The notes: a model not told the origin generated them from the letters alone. Positions 32,483 to 42,359 are shown, counted from the first letter of the stretch. The stretch is 64,000 nt of DNA from DASUSH01 sp963785155 (GCA_963785155.1 CAWAUB010000006.1:390827-454826), one strand, 5' to 3'. A program made the numbers and translations.

Positions 32483-33439
32483 GTGCGCTGGGACCCGATC
32501 CCATGGCCGCCCCACAAACTCACTTTCGACGCGCGCCGCGACTGGATCCACATCCTGTGGCTCGGGCCCCTCGGCATCCTGCTCGCTGCAGCGGTCGTGC
32601 TCATGGCGATCACGGTGCGCAACACCCCGTTCGTGCAGGACTTCCTCGCGGCGTTCCCCGGCAGCACGGCCGTGCCGCAGGGTGCACCCGTCGGCTTCCC
32701 GGCGTGGCTGTCGTGGAATCACGCGCTCAATGTGCTGTTCATGCTCATGATCATCCGCACGGGCATCCTGATCAGGGCCGGCAAGCGGCCCGACGCGTTC
32801 GTGTCGAGCAAGCGACCGCCGAAAGGCGGTGCACGCCCGCGCCGGGTCAGCATCACGGTGTGGCTGCACAACGCGTTCGACCTGGTCTGGGTGCTCAACG
32901 GCGTGGTCTACGTGGTGCTGCTGTTCGTGAGCGGCCAGTGGCTGCGCATCGTGCCGGTCTCGTGGGACGTCATCCCGAACGCGATCTCGGCCGCGCTGCA
33001 GTACGCGTCGCTCGACTGGCCGACCGAGAACGGGTGGGTGCACTACAACGCGCTGCAGTTGCTCGCGTACTTCGTCACGGTGTTCATCGCGGCTCCGCTC
33101 GCGATCCTCACCGGGTTCCGCATGTCGACGCTGTGGCCGGGCGATCGGTGGGCGGCGGGCGGCAGGCTGAACCGGATCTTCCCGGTGGAGTGGGCGCGCG
33201 CCATCCACTTCCCCGTCATGCTCTACTTCCTGCTGTTCATCGTCGCGCACGTCACCCTCGTGGTCGCGACCGGCATGCTGCGCAACCTCAACCACATGTA
33301 CGGCAACCGCGACGAGGAGTCGTGGTTCGGTCTGATCGTGTTCAGCGGCAGCGTCGTGGTGATGATCGCGGTGTGGCTCGCGCTGCGACCGCCGATCGTG
33401 CGCGCTCTGGCTGGGGTGACGCACAAAGTCGTGCGGTAG
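32483..33439 (+). CDS. Cytochrome b561-type membrane protein
   Basis: About 318 residues with six TM helices. Candidate haem-ligand His residues are in LSWNHALNVLF, TVWLHNAFDLV, RAIHFPVMLYF and LFIVAHVTLVV. This fits the cytochrome b561/Ni-hydrogenase b-subunit family (quinone-linked electron transfer). GTG 32483 is the first start that does not belong to ddl, but the frame is continuous with ddl upstream. Either the ddl stop was lost or the start lies elsewhere. It is not part of the usual ddl-DUF3515 order, so it may be a lineage-specific insertion. It is convergent with the DUF3515 gene, with a 3-bp gap. Confidence 0.75.
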   Translation: MRWDPIPWPPHKLTFDARRDWIHILWLGPLGILLAAAVVLMAITVRNTPFVQDFLAAFPGSTAVPQGAPVGFPAWLSWNHALNVLFMLMIIRTGILIRAGKRPDAFVSSKRPPKGGARPRRVSITVWLHNAFDLVWVLNGVVYVVLLFVSGQWLRIVPVSWDVIPNAISAALQYASLDWPTENGWVHYNALQLLAYFVTVFIAAPLAILTGFRMSTLWPGDRWAAGGRLNRIFPVEWARAIHFPVMLYFLLFIVAHVTLVVATGMLRNLNHMYGNRDEESWFGLIVFSGSVVVMIAVWLALRPPIVRALAGVTHKVVR

Positions 33440-33442
33440 CGC

Positions 33443-33919
33443 CTAGTCGAAGACGTCCTCGGCGGCGACGCACTCGCCCTCCTTGGGCGTCACCGTCACC
33501 GCGAAGGCCAGGTCGCGAAGCGCATCCGCGCCCGACGCGGCGTCGCCGTTGACGATCACCTCGACCGCGGGATCGCGGCCGTAGGTGGTGAACACGTAGT
33601 TCGGGGCGTCGCTCTCGTCGCGCAGCCAGTCGACGCCGTCGATCGTGTAGCAGGGGTATTCCGCGGTGGGCGGCGGCACGGGCACGCCGCACCGCAGGAT
33701 GATCGCCGTGGGCTCGCCCCACGCCGACGTGCCCTGTGCGTCGGTCTTGCGCTGCGGGAGACCGGCCACCGTCTCAGGCAGGCCGACAATCACCTGTGCG
33801 CAGGCCGTGTTCTGCGCGTCGTCGGCGGGTTGGAGCGCGACGGTGGGGGAGCATCCACTGAGCGCGAGCACCGCGCCGAGGATGGCGACGGCGATGGCTG
33901 GGCGAGTCGTGGTGCGCAT
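33443..33919 (-). CDS. DUF3515 lipoprotein
   Basis: 158 residues from GTG 33919, with signal IAVAILGAVLALSGC and lipobox LSGC. Conserved DUF3515 features are IVGLPETVAGLPQR, ILRCGVPVPPPTAEYPCYTI and DGVDWLRDE. This is an actinobacterial lipoprotein of unknown function that typically sits beside thiL and ddl. It is divergent from thiL here with 66 bp between starts. Confidence 0.88.
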   Translation of the reverse strand: MRTTTRPAIAVAILGAVLALSGCSPTVALQPADDAQNTACAQVIVGLPETVAGLPQRKTDAQGTSAWGEPTAIILRCGVPVPPPTAEYPCYTIDGVDWLRDESDAPNYVFTTYGRDPAVEVIVNGDAASGADALRDLAFAVTVTPKEGECVAAEDVFD

Positions 33920-33985
33920 CGAGTTCAGGCTACCCGGGTCGCGCTGGGCGTGCCGTCGGCGGCTGCGCCCGGTAGAGTCCGGAAC

Positions 33986-34971
33986 ATGACCGCCACCCTC
34001 GGTGAAGCCGGCGAGTCGGCGGCCCTCGCACGCATCTTCCCGCGGCTGCCCGCGGCATCCGCGCAACTGCTCGGTCCCGGCGACGACGCCGCGGTGCTCG
34101 CCACACCCGACGGCCGGGTCGTGATCACGACCGACATGATGATCCACGGCCCGGACTTCCGGCTCGCCTGGTCGAGCGCGCACGACCTGGGGTGGAAGGC
34201 CGCGGCATCCAATCTCGCTGACCTGGCCGCGATGGGCGCACGGCCGACCGCACTCGTCGTCGCGCTCGCAGCGCCCGAGTCGACCACGATCGAGTTCCTC
34301 GAGCAGTTCGCCGACGGCCTGCGGGATGGATGCGCGGCGATGGCCCCCGGCTGCGGCGTGATCGGCGGCGACCTGTCGGTGAGCCACACCCTCACGATCG
34401 CGGTCACGGCGTTCGGCGACCTGGAGGGCCGGGAGCCCGTGCTGCGTTCCGGAGCGCGCGTCGGCGACATCGTCGCGGTTCGGGCGCACTGGGGCTCGCC
34501 GCCGAGGGGTTGCGCCTGCTGTTCGAGTCGGGCGTGGATGCCGAAGGATCGCCGAATGCCGCGGCCGCAGCATCCCTTCGCGAAACGCACCCCGTTCCGA
34601 TCGCCGCCCAACTCACGCCCACCCCACCGATCGCGGACGGCGTCGCCGCCGCCATCGCGGGCGCCTCCGCGATGCTCGACCTGAGCGACGGACTCGCGAT
34701 CGACGCCCGCCGGCTCGCTGCCGCGAGCGCTGTCGCGCTCGACCTCGACGCCGGGCTCACCCCGACCGAGCTCGACGGGGGAGAGGATCACTCGCTGCTC
34801 GCGACCTTCCCGCCCGAGGTCGCGGCCGCTGGACTGCCCGGCGGCTTCCGGGCGATCGGCGTCGTGCGTGAGCCGCGCGCCGACGGGCATGGGCTGCTCG
34901 TCGGCGGGGTGCCGTACTCGCGCCGGAGCGGGTGGGACCCGTACGCCGGGTGGGATGGCGGGGCGGGGTGA
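33986..34971 (+). CDS. thiL: Thiamine-monophosphate kinase, frameshifted
   Basis: The N-terminal half (LLGPGDDAAVLATPDGRVVI, TTDMMIHGPDFRLAW, LADLAAMGARPTALVVAL, GVIGGDLS) is in the first frame. Near 34,477 a missing base (ggttcggg where ggtgtcggg is expected) moves to the frame of SGALGLAAEGLRLLFESG, MLDLSDGLAIDARRL and LDGGEDHSLLATF. The gene phosphorylates thiamine-P to thiamine-PP with ATP and Mg. This deletion contrasts with the insertions in murA and ddl. Total length, about 327 residues, is normal. Confidence 0.88.
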
Positions 34972-35031
34972 AAGGGATGTCGCGCGCAGACCGCGCGCGG
35001 CAGTGAAAATCTCGGCCGACTCCGCCGCTCT

Positions 35032-35655
35032 CTACTCCGCCGGCGCCACCGCACCCAACCAGTACACAGCAGTATCCCCATAGTCCTTCCGCCGCTCCAG
35101 CTCGAGCCCAACGGGCCACGCGGGCTCCGGGTCGCGCGCCCCCCGCTCGAGCACGACGACCGCCCCGGGCGCGAGCAGCGGCACGAGGGCCTCGAGGGTG
35201 TGCGCGAGCTCAGGCTGCGGGAGGTCGTACGGCGGGTCGATGAACACGAGGTGCCAGCCGGGGTGCGGGGAGTCCGCGTCGTAGTCGGCTGGCCGGACGC
35301 CGGGCGGGCGGGCGCTCGTCAGGAACGCCTGCACCGGCTGGCTGCTCGTCTCGATGAGCGGCCGCGCATCCCGCGGGGCCGCCGCGAGCACCTTCGCCGT
35401 GTTCGCCCGGCAGAGCTCCGCTGCCTGCTTCACCTTCTCGACGAGCACCACCTCGGCCGCACCCCGGGATGCCGCCTCGAGCCCGAGCGCGCCAGAGCCC
35501 GCGTACAGGTCGAGCACCCGCGCGCCCTCGATCGCATCGCGGGCTGACAGCGCCGAGAAGATCGCCTCGCGCACCCGGTCGCTCGTCGGCCGGGTGCCGA
35601 ACGTCGGCACGGCGAGCCGGAGCGATCCGGCGAAGCCGGCGATGATGCGAGTCAT
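35032..35655 (-). CDS. rsmD: 16S rRNA (guanine(966)-N(2))-methyltransferase RsmD
   Basis: 207 residues, intact. RsmD N-terminus MTRIIAGFAGSLRLAVP, PTSDRVREAIFSAL, SAM motif VLDLYAGSGALGLEAASRGA and catalytic DPPYDLP. It methylates G966 of 16S rRNA. It is divergent from corA. In related genomes it lies between thiL and coaD, as here with corA and recG inserted. Confidence 0.93.
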   Translation of the reverse strand: MTRIIAGFAGSLRLAVPTFGTRPTSDRVREAIFSALSARDAIEGARVLDLYAGSGALGLEAASRGAAEVVLVEKVKQAAELCRANTAKVLAAAPRDARPLIETSSQPVQAFLTSARPPGVRPADYDADSPHPGWHLVFIDPPYDLPQPELAHTLEALVPLLAPGAVVVLERGARDPEPAWPVGLELERRKDYGDTAVYWLGAVAPAE

Positions 35656-35777
35656 GGCGCTGCCAGCGTATATCGCGGGCTCTACCCGACGCCCGGGACG
35701 GGCGTCGGCGCTGGCGTCGCGGCGAAGGCCAGAAATGGCCTTCGCTCATAGCTCCAGCGCGCGGGTAGCATCGGGGC

Positions 35778-36865
35778 GTGACCACGACCCCGCCCGCGCG
35801 CGCGAGCCGCAAGCGCAAGCACGTTCCCGCGGAGCGCGACACGCACATCGTGAACAACGCGGTGTACGAGGGTGGGAAGCGCATCGCGACCCCGAGTTCG
35901 CTCGCTGAGACGTTCGAGACGCTCGACGAAGCATCCACAGTCGATGGCCTGGATCGGGCTCTACCGTCCGTCGAGCGATGAGCTCGACGTGCTCGCCGCG
36001 CAGTTCGGGTTGCACCACCTCGCGATCGAGGATGCCGTGCACGCCCACCAGCGCCCCAAGGTCGAGCGCTACGGCGAGACGCTGTTCATGGTGCTGCGCG
36101 CGGCGCGGTACCTCGACGAGGAGGAGCGCGTCGAGTTCGGCGAGCTGCACGTCTTCGCCGGCGACAACTTCATCATCACGGTGCGTCACAGCCGAGACCC
36201 CCGACCTCGCGATCGTGCGGCAGCGCATGGAGGAGACCCCCGAGACGCTCAAGTTCGGCACCGAGGCGGTGCTGTACGCGATCCTCGATGCCGTCGTCGA
36301 CGAGTACGAGCCGGTGGTCAAGGGCATGGCCAACGACATCGACGAGATCGAGACCCAGGTGTTCGACGGCGACCCGGCGGTGTCGCGGCGCATCTACGAA
36401 CTCACCCGCGAGGTCATCGAGTTCGAGCGGGCGGTCTCGCCGCTGATCGCGATCATCGACACGCTCTCGTCCGGATTCCCGACGGCCACGTCGAGCGACG
36501 AGCTCGACCGGCACCTGCGCGACGTCGCGGACCACGTGGTGCAGGCGAAGGAGCACATCGAGGAGTTCCGGGTGCTGTTGCGCGACATCCTCGCGGTCAA
36601 CGCGACGCCTGGTCGGCGAGCGGCAGAACGAGGAGGCCGCGCGCCTCGAGCCAGACCAACCTCAGGCAGGCCGAGGAGACGCGCAAGATCTCGGGCTGGG
36701 CGGCGATCCTGTTCGCCCCGTCGCTGATCGGGTCGATCTACGGCATGAACTTCGACTACATGCCCGAGCTGCGCTGGACGTTCGGCTACCCGATGGCGCG
36801 TCGGTGCGATGGTGCTCTCGAGCATCGTGCTCTACATCGTGTTCAAGCGGCGGGGCTGGCTGTGA
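35778..36865 (+). CDS. corA: CorA-type magnesium/cobalt transporter, frameshifted
   Basis: Pieces in successive frames build a CorA of ~360 residues: NAVYEGGKRI, MAWIGLYRPSSDELDVLAAQ, FGLHHLAIEDAVHAHQRPK, FVMVLRAARYLDEEER-like, ETPETLKFGTEAVLYAILDA and QTNLRQAEETRKISGWAAIL. The signature pore motif YGMNFDYMPELRW and a C-terminal SSIVLYIVFKRRGWL complete it. At least four indels are needed (for example an extra a in cacagccgag near 36,188). It is a pentameric inner-membrane Mg2+ channel. The stop is 18 bp before recG. Confidence 0.86.
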
Positions 36866-36882
36866 GCCCTACGCTTGGACGC

Positions 36883-39093
36883 ATGCTCGGACCGCTCGAC
36901 ACGCGACTGCTGACGGCGCTCGGCGGCCGCACGGCACCGCTCGTTCGAGAAGAGCTTCGGCTTCGCACCGTCGGCGATCTGCTCGGCGCACTACCCGCGG
37001 CGCTACGCACGCCGCGGTGAGCTGACCGCGCTCGACGAGCTGCCCATCGACGAGAACGTCACGATCGTCGCCGAGGTCGCAGTCGATCCGTCGCGGCCGA
37101 TGCGCAAGCGCCGCGGCTCGATCGTCGAGGTGCGCATCACCGACGGCAAGGGCATCCTGCACCCTCACGTTCTTCAACCAGGCGTGGCGCGCGAACGAAC
37201 TGCAAGCCCGGCGTCCGCGGCATCTTCGCGGGCAAGGTCGGCCGACTACCGCAGTCGCTGCAGCTCGCGCACCCCGACTACGAGCTGTTCGACGCCGACG
37301 ATCCTGCGAGCGCCGGCTCCGACGGCCGCCAAGGCCTGGGCAGAGCTGCCCGATCCCGATCTACCCCGCAACCGCCACGCGTCGCGAGCTGGCAGATCCA
37401 GAAGGCGATCGGCGCTCGTGCTGGACACGCTGCCGGCGCTCGAGACCCGGTGCCCGAGCCGTGCGCGAGCCCGCGGGCTGCTTGCCGTTCCGCGGGCGCT
37501 CGAGCTCATCCACCGCCCGCGCGACGGATTCCGACTGGCGGCGCGGCGCGGAAGGCGCTGCGCTTCCAGGAGGCGTTCGTGCTGCAGGCCGCGCTGCTGC
37601 AGCAGCGCGCGCGCCTTCGCGCGCAGCCGCGGCGACCGCGCGCGAGCCGGGCGCGATGCTCGAGCGGAGTTCGACGCCGCGCTGCCGTTCGAGCTCACCG
37701 GCGACCAGGCGACGCGTCGGTGCCGAGATCGCGAGCGACCTCGCGGCCGGCATGCCGATGAACCGGCTCGTGCAGGGCGAGGTCGGCTCGGGCAAGACGC
37801 TCGTCGCGCTGCGGGCGATGCTCGCGGTCGCCGAGTCGGGCGGGCAGTCCGCGCTGCTCGCGCCGACCGAGGTGCTCGCCGCGCCAGCACCTGCGCTCGA
37901 TCGTGCAGACGCTCGGTCCCGACCTCGCGGCGCGAGCTGCGGCCGACGCTGCTCACCGGGCAGCTGCCGGTCGCGGAGACGCGCAAGGCGACTGCTCGCC
38001 GCGGTGTCGGGCGGCGGCATCCATCGTCGTCGGCACCCACGCGCTGCTCGGCGAGAACGGTGCAGTTCTTCGACCTCGGGCTCGTCGTCGTCGACGAGCA
38101 GCACCGCTTCGGCGTCGACCAGCGCGAGGCGCTGCGGCTCAAGGGCGCGCAGCCGCCGCACGTGCTCGTGCTGACGGCGACGCCGATCCCGCGCACGGTC
38201 GCGATGACGGTGTTCGGCGACCTCGACATCTCGACGATCGCGCGAGCTGCCCGCCGGGCGGCAGCGCCGATCGCGTCGCACGTCGTGCCGCTCGCCGAGA
38301 AGCCCGGGTGGGTCGGCGCGGGTGTGGGAGCGTCTCGCCGAGGAGCTCGCGCAGGGGCGGCAGGCGTTCGTGGTGTGCCCGGCGATCGATCGCGCTGAGG
38401 CGGTCCTGAGGCCGAGGGCCGACCGCCGACCGAGCCGGCCGCTGACGCTCGAGCTCGGCGACCGCCGCCCGCCCGACCGCGAACGTGACCGAGACCCTCG
38501 CGTCGATGCTGCGCCGAACCCGCTGCTCGCGGGCAAGCGCATCGAGGCGCTGCACGGCCGCATGCCGAGCGACGAGAAGGACGCGCATCATGCGCGCGTT
38601 CGCCGCGCGGCGAGATCGACGTGCTCGTGGCGACGACCGTCATCGAGGTCGGCGTCGACGTGCCGAACGCGTCCACGATGGTCATCCTCGACGCCGACCG
38701 GTTCGGGGTCGTCGCAGCTGCACCAGCTGCGCGGCCGGGTCGGGCGCGGTGGCGTCCCGGGTCTGTGCCTGTTCGTGACGGCGGCCGAGGCCGGCTACGC
38801 TCGCGCGCGAGAGAGTGGATGCCGTGGCCGCCACGCTCGACGGGTTCGAACTCGCCCAGGTGGACCTCGAGCTGCGGCAGCGAGGGCGACGTGCTCGGCG
38901 GCATCCAGTCGGGCGGCCGGTCGAGCTCAAGCTGCTGCGCGTCGTGAAGGACGGCGAGCTGATCGCCGAGGCACGCGAGCTCGCCGCGGGCGTGCTCGAC
39001 GCTGACCCGGGGCTCGCAGAGCATGCTGCCCTCGCTGACGCGATCGAACGACGACTGGATGCCACGGCCGAGGGCTACCTCGCAAAGAGCTGA
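36883..39093 (+). CDS. recG: ATP-dependent DNA helicase RecG, heavily frameshifted
   Basis: The span equals 737 codons, the normal RecG length, but the protein is spread across all three frames. Recognisable blocks are RTVGDLL, YPRRYARRGELTALDELPI, PFELTGDQ, Walker A VQGEVGSGKTLVAL, APTEVLAA, DEQHRFGVDQREALRLKGAQ, LTATPIPRTVAMTVFGDLD, ALHGRMPSDEKD, LVATTVIEVGVDVPNASTMV and LRGRVGRGG. The C-terminus EGYLAKS ends at 39093. RecG remodels stalled forks and Holliday junctions. I count well over a dozen single-base indels, far denser than elsewhere in the window. Neighbouring genes on both sides include intact ones, so error or decay is concentrated here. Confidence 0.85.
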
Positions 39094-39165
39094 GTATTTC
39101 CGTCGCCGGGTGCTGGTGCAGGCCACCCACGTCGTTCCATTAGGTTGGTCCGAGGAGGCGGTGCA

Positions 39166-40071
39166 GTGGGACGATTCAACACGCTTGGTGGCATGCTCCG
39201 GAACACCCTGATGCGAATGCGAAACGCCGAGACGCAGCAGCTTCTCCTGGGCAAACTGCTCGCCGGCCGATCTCGTGCCGTCGGCGCAATCGAGGACTTC
39301 TCGTCCGTCGAGTTCAGTGTCTTTTCGCAGTGGGGCGATGACGGTGTCATTCAGTGGCTCGTCGCGCACATCCCGTTTCGATCACGCACCTTCGTCGAGT
39401 TCGGCGTCGAGGACTACCGCGAGTCGACCACCCGTTTTCTGATGATGAACGACAACTGGTCGGGGCTCGTGATGGATGGGAGCGAGCGCAACGTGCGCCG
39501 CATCGTGGATTCCGAGTACTACTGGATGCACGACCTCACGGCCAACGCCGCGTTCATCGACGCAGGCAATATCGACTCGCTCATATCGAATGCCGGATTC
39601 CGCGGCCCCCTCGGTATCCTGCACATCGACCTGGACGGTAACGACTTCTGGATCTGGAAGGCGATCTCCGCCGTCGATGCCGACGTGGTCATCGTCGAGT
39701 ACAACAGTGTGTTCGGCGGCGATCGACCGATCAGCGTTCCCTACGACCCGACCTTCTTCCGCACTCGGGCGCACTACAGCAACTTGTACTGGGGAGCGTC
39801 GCTGCCCGCCCTTGCCCACCTGGCGTCGGAGAAGGGCTACGCGCTGATCGGCTGCACGTCGGCGGGCAACAATGCGTATTTCGTGCGTCGCGGGCTGCTG
39901 AACGAGGTCGTGCGCGAGAAGTCCGTGGCCGATGCCTACGTCGAATCGAAGTCGCGCGAGTCGCGGGATCCGCGAGGGCGCCTGACGTACCTGAGAGGCG
40001 CGCAGCGTCTCGAGGCGATCGCTGGCCTGCCGGTGACCAATGTCGTGACGGGCGCGCAGGAATTGCTGTGA
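39166..40071 (+). CDS. FkbM-like SAM-methyltransferase-fold protein
   Basis: 301 residues from GTG 39166, chosen for gaggagg about 8 nt upstream. FVEFGVEDYRESTTRFLMMN then WSGLVMDGSERNVRRI resembles SAM-site motifs of FkbM-type methyltransferases. LGILHIDLDGNDFWIWKAI and VVIVEYNSVFGG follow. The target is unknown. FkbM-like enzymes often O-methylate sugars in surface glycans. The frame is clean despite the indel-rich recG directly upstream, and it interrupts the usual recG-coaD adjacency. Confidence 0.6.
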   Translation: MGRFNTLGGMLRNTLMRMRNAETQQLLLGKLLAGRSRAVGAIEDFSSVEFSVFSQWGDDGVIQWLVAHIPFRSRTFVEFGVEDYRESTTRFLMMNDNWSGLVMDGSERNVRRIVDSEYYWMHDLTANAAFIDAGNIDSLISNAGFRGPLGILHIDLDGNDFWIWKAISAVDADVVIVEYNSVFGGDRPISVPYDPTFFRTRAHYSNLYWGASLPALAHLASEKGYALIGCTSAGNNAYFVRRGLLNEVVREKSVADAYVESKSRESRDPRGRLTYLRGAQRLEAIAGLPVTNVVTGAQELL

Positions 40072-40128
40072 GCGCCGCGCGACTCGCGGTGTAACGGCCC
40101 GGTAACGTGCGCCCGCTAGGGTGAACGC

Positions 40129-40620
40129 ATGAGCAGGATCGCCGTCGTTCCTGGGTCGTTCGACCCGATCACCCTCGGCCACCTCGATGTGATCGGGCGG
40201 GCTGCGGGCATCTTCGACGAGCTGCACGTGCTCGTGGTGCACAACCCGGGCAAGACGGCGCTGCTGCCGATCGCGCAGCGCGTGACGCTCATCGAGCAGG
40301 CCGTGCGCGAGGCGGCCCTGCCCGGCAACATCCTCGTCACGAGCTGGAGCGTCGGGCTCCTGGTGGACTACTGCACCGACGTCGGCGCCTCGGTGCTCGT
40401 CAAGGGCATCCGCTCGCAGATCGATGTCGCCTACGAGACGCCGATGGCGATCGTGAACCGCGACCTCGCCGGAGTCGAGACGGTGTTCCTGCTGCCGAAC
40501 CCGGCGCACGCGCACGTTTCGAGCTCGCTCGTGCGGCAGGTCGCCTCTCTCGGCGGGGATGTCTCGCCCTACGTGCCGGCCGCGGTGGCGAACTACCTGC
40601 GCACGCCGCGCAGCGAGTAG
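40129..40620 (+). CDS. coaD: Phosphopantetheine adenylyltransferase
   Basis: 163 residues. Nucleotidyltransferase motif VPGSFDPITLGHLDVI, KGIRSQIDVAYETPMAIVNR and the ISSSxVR-type loop (HVSSSLVRQVASLGG) are all present. It transfers AMP to 4'-phosphopantetheine to make dephospho-CoA. The frame is intact. Confidence 0.96.
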   Translation: MSRIAVVPGSFDPITLGHLDVIGRAAGIFDELHVLVVHNPGKTALLPIAQRVTLIEQAVREAALPGNILVTSWSVGLLVDYCTDVGASVLVKGIRSQIDVAYETPMAIVNRDLAGVETVFLLPNPAHAHVSSSLVRQVASLGGDVSPYVPAAVANYLRTPRSE

Positions 40621-40653
40621 GGCAGCCGACCTCGGGCGGCGTAGCCTGAACGC

Positions 40654-41016
40654 GTGATCACCCGACGCGAGGTCGCGCTGCGGCTCGACATCCCGCTTGA
40701 GATGGCTCGTCGGCACGGACTGCCGTCGCGTATGTCCGAGGCCGAGTTCGCCGACCTCGACACCGACCCGCCCGTGTGGCTGCGGCAGTCCCGGGAGAAT
40801 CGCACGGGCAAGCGCCCGGTGTGGGTCGAGCTGCACTGCGACGTGTGCGGGTTCGCGGAGGTCGCTCGCCCGAAGAAGTGGTGGCCGGACTACGCGTACC
40901 TGAGCTGTGACCACCACGGTGCCGACGAGCTGCCCGAACCCGCGCCCGGACTGAGCCGCACCGAGGTGGACGGCATCGGCAGCCGGTTCATCGCGATCGT
41001 CGACGCCCGCCCCTGA
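40654..41016 (+). CDS. Hypothetical protein with a possible zinc-binding motif
   Basis: 120 residues, GTG start. The N-terminus looks like a helix-turn-helix (REVALRLDIPLEMARRHGLP). The middle holds CDVCGFAEV and LSCDHHGADE, a possible Cys/His metal site, and a WRP-like KKWWPDYAYL. I know no named family. It lies 34 bp after coaD and 25 bp before the F420 dehydrogenase, probably cotranscribed. Confidence 0.7.
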   Translation: MITRREVALRLDIPLEMARRHGLPSRMSEAEFADLDTDPPVWLRQSRENRTGKRPVWVELHCDVCGFAEVARPKKWWPDYAYLSCDHHGADELPEPAPGLSRTEVDGIGSRFIAIVDARP

Positions 41017-41040
41017 CCTCCCACGGGGGAGAATGGGGGC

Positions 41041-42095
41041 ATGACACACGCTCCTGAAAAGCTCCGTCTGGGATACAAGGCCTCCGCAGAGCAGTTCGAC
41101 CCGCGCGAGCTGGTCGAGATCGCGGTCGCGGCCGAGGCCCACGGCATGGAGTCCGTCGCGGTGAGCGACCACTTCCAGCCGTGGCGGCACGAGGGTGGGC
41201 ATGCCCCGTTCTCGCTCAGCCTGGATGGCGGCGGTCGGGGAGCGCACGTCGATCCATCGTCATCGGCACGAGCGTCATGACGCCGACGTTCCGCTACAAC
41301 CCGGCGGTGCTCGCGCAGGCGTTCGCGACGATGGGCGTGCTCTACCCCGGCCGCATCTTCCTCGGCGTCGGCACCGGCGAGGCGCTCAACGAGATCGCGA
41401 CGGGATGGGCCGGCGCGGGCAAGCAGGCGACTGGCCGGAGTTCAAGGAGCGGTTCGCGCGGCTGCGCGAATCCGTCGAGCTGATGCGCGAGCTCTGGACG
41501 GGCGACCGCGTCAACTATCGCGGCGAGTACTACTAGACCAACGACGCGTCGATCTACGACCGGCCGGAGCATCGCCATCCCGGTCTACATCGCCGCGGGC
41601 GGGCCGATGGTGGCGCGCTACGCCGGCCGCGCGGGTGACGGGTTCATCTGCACGTCGGGCAAGGGGATGTCGCTCTACACCGACGAGCTCATCCCGGCGG
41701 TCAAGGAGGGTGCGGAGAAGGCCGAGCGCTCGTTCGACGCGATCGACCGGATGATCGAGATCAAGCTCTCGTACGACACGGATGCCGACCTCGCCCTCGA
41801 GAACACCCGGTTCTGGGCGCCGCTCGCGCTCAGCAAGGAGCAGAAGCACGACATCACCGACCCGATCGAGATGGAACGGCCGCGGATGCCCTGCCGATCG
41901 AGCAGATCGCCTCGCGCTGGATCGTCGGGTCGGATCCCGACGCCGTCGTGGCGGATGTCGCGCAGTACGTGGACGCGGGCTTCAACAACCTCGTGTTCCA
42001 CGCGCCCGGCGCACGACCAGCGCCGCTTCCTCGAGCTCTTCGAGCGTGATCTCGCGCCGAGGCTGCGCGCGCTGCCGATCCCGCCGGTCGAGTAG
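41041..42095 (+). CDS. fgd: F420-dependent glucose-6-phosphate dehydrogenase, frameshifted
   Basis: Start MTHAPEKLRLGYKASAEQFD and VAVSDHFQPWRHEGGHAPFS match FGD. The rest continues in other frames: VIGTSVMTPTFRYNPAVLAQ, YPGRIFLGVGTGEALNE, ERFARLRESVELMRELWTGD, YIAAGGPMVARYAGRAGDGF, FWAPLALSKEQKHDITDPIE and HDQRRFLELFERDLAPRLR. At least five indels are required, and an in-frame TAG appears near 41,535. FGD oxidises glucose-6-phosphate to 6-phosphogluconolactone while reducing F420 to F420H2. It is thus the reductant source for the F420-dependent enzymes nearby. Confidence 0.87.
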
Positions 42096-42138
42096 CGCCG
42101 CGCGTCGCGCGACGCGTATCGAGACCACCCCGCAGACG

Positions 42139-42196
42139 CCGAAACGGCGCAAGTGGGTCCCATCTTGCGGAGTCAAACCCACTTGCGCCGTTTCGG
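42139..42196. terminator. Perfect 20-bp inverted repeat between convergent genes
   Basis: The arms at 42139-42158 (ccgaaacggcgcaagtgg...) and 42177-42196 are exact reverse complements of 20 bp with an 18-nt loop. It sits between the fgd stop and the minus-strand small-gene cluster. Its position suits a bidirectional terminator, though an inserted small repeat is possible. Confidence 0.65.
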
Positions 42197-42200
42197 TTGG

Positions 42201-42359
42201 TCAGTGACGCACCGGCGGACCGTGCGCGGCATTCGCCGCTCCCGGAGCGTGTGCGGCATTCGCCGCTGCGCCGGCGGGCCCCTGGTGACCGCCGCCAAGG
42301 CGGACCTCGGCGACGGCCCCGGTGGGTGCGTCGGTGATGTTCATGCTGCGCGCGTTCAT
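42201..42359 (-). CDS. Small Ala/Gly/His-rich protein (52 aa)
   Basis: ATG at 42359 overlaps the stop of the preceding small gene (ATGA). The 52-residue product begins MNARSMNITDAPTGAVAEVR and ends with a short tandem repeat, AANAAHAPG / AANAAHGPP, and a terminal RH. No family is known to me. The coupling and its position just before the inverted-repeat terminator argue that it is a real last gene of a tiny operon. The repeat is also visible in DNA (gcggcattcgccgct twice). Confidence 0.5.
   Translation of the reverse strand: MNARSMNITDAPTGAVAEVRLGGGHQGPAGAAANAAHAPGAANAAHGPPVRH

Noticed and set aside
30382..33552. A very long frame (over 1000 codons) across gpsA, ddl and beyond
   Set aside because: It is a stop-poor shadow frame of gpsA, joins the true ddl frame, then changes to noncoding frames. 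High GC removes stops. The real genes are the overlapping ones listed.
33443..34573. A 376-residue minus-strand protein covering DUF3515 and antisense thiL
   Set aside because: Only the last 158 residues carry a signal, lipobox and DUF3515 features. The upstream extension is antisense to thiL.
27413..39093. Programmed ribosomal frameshifting in murA, ddl or recG
   Set aside because: Shifts are at unrelated positions, mostly simple base additions, and several occur per gene with no slippery site plus structure. Sequence error is the simpler cause.
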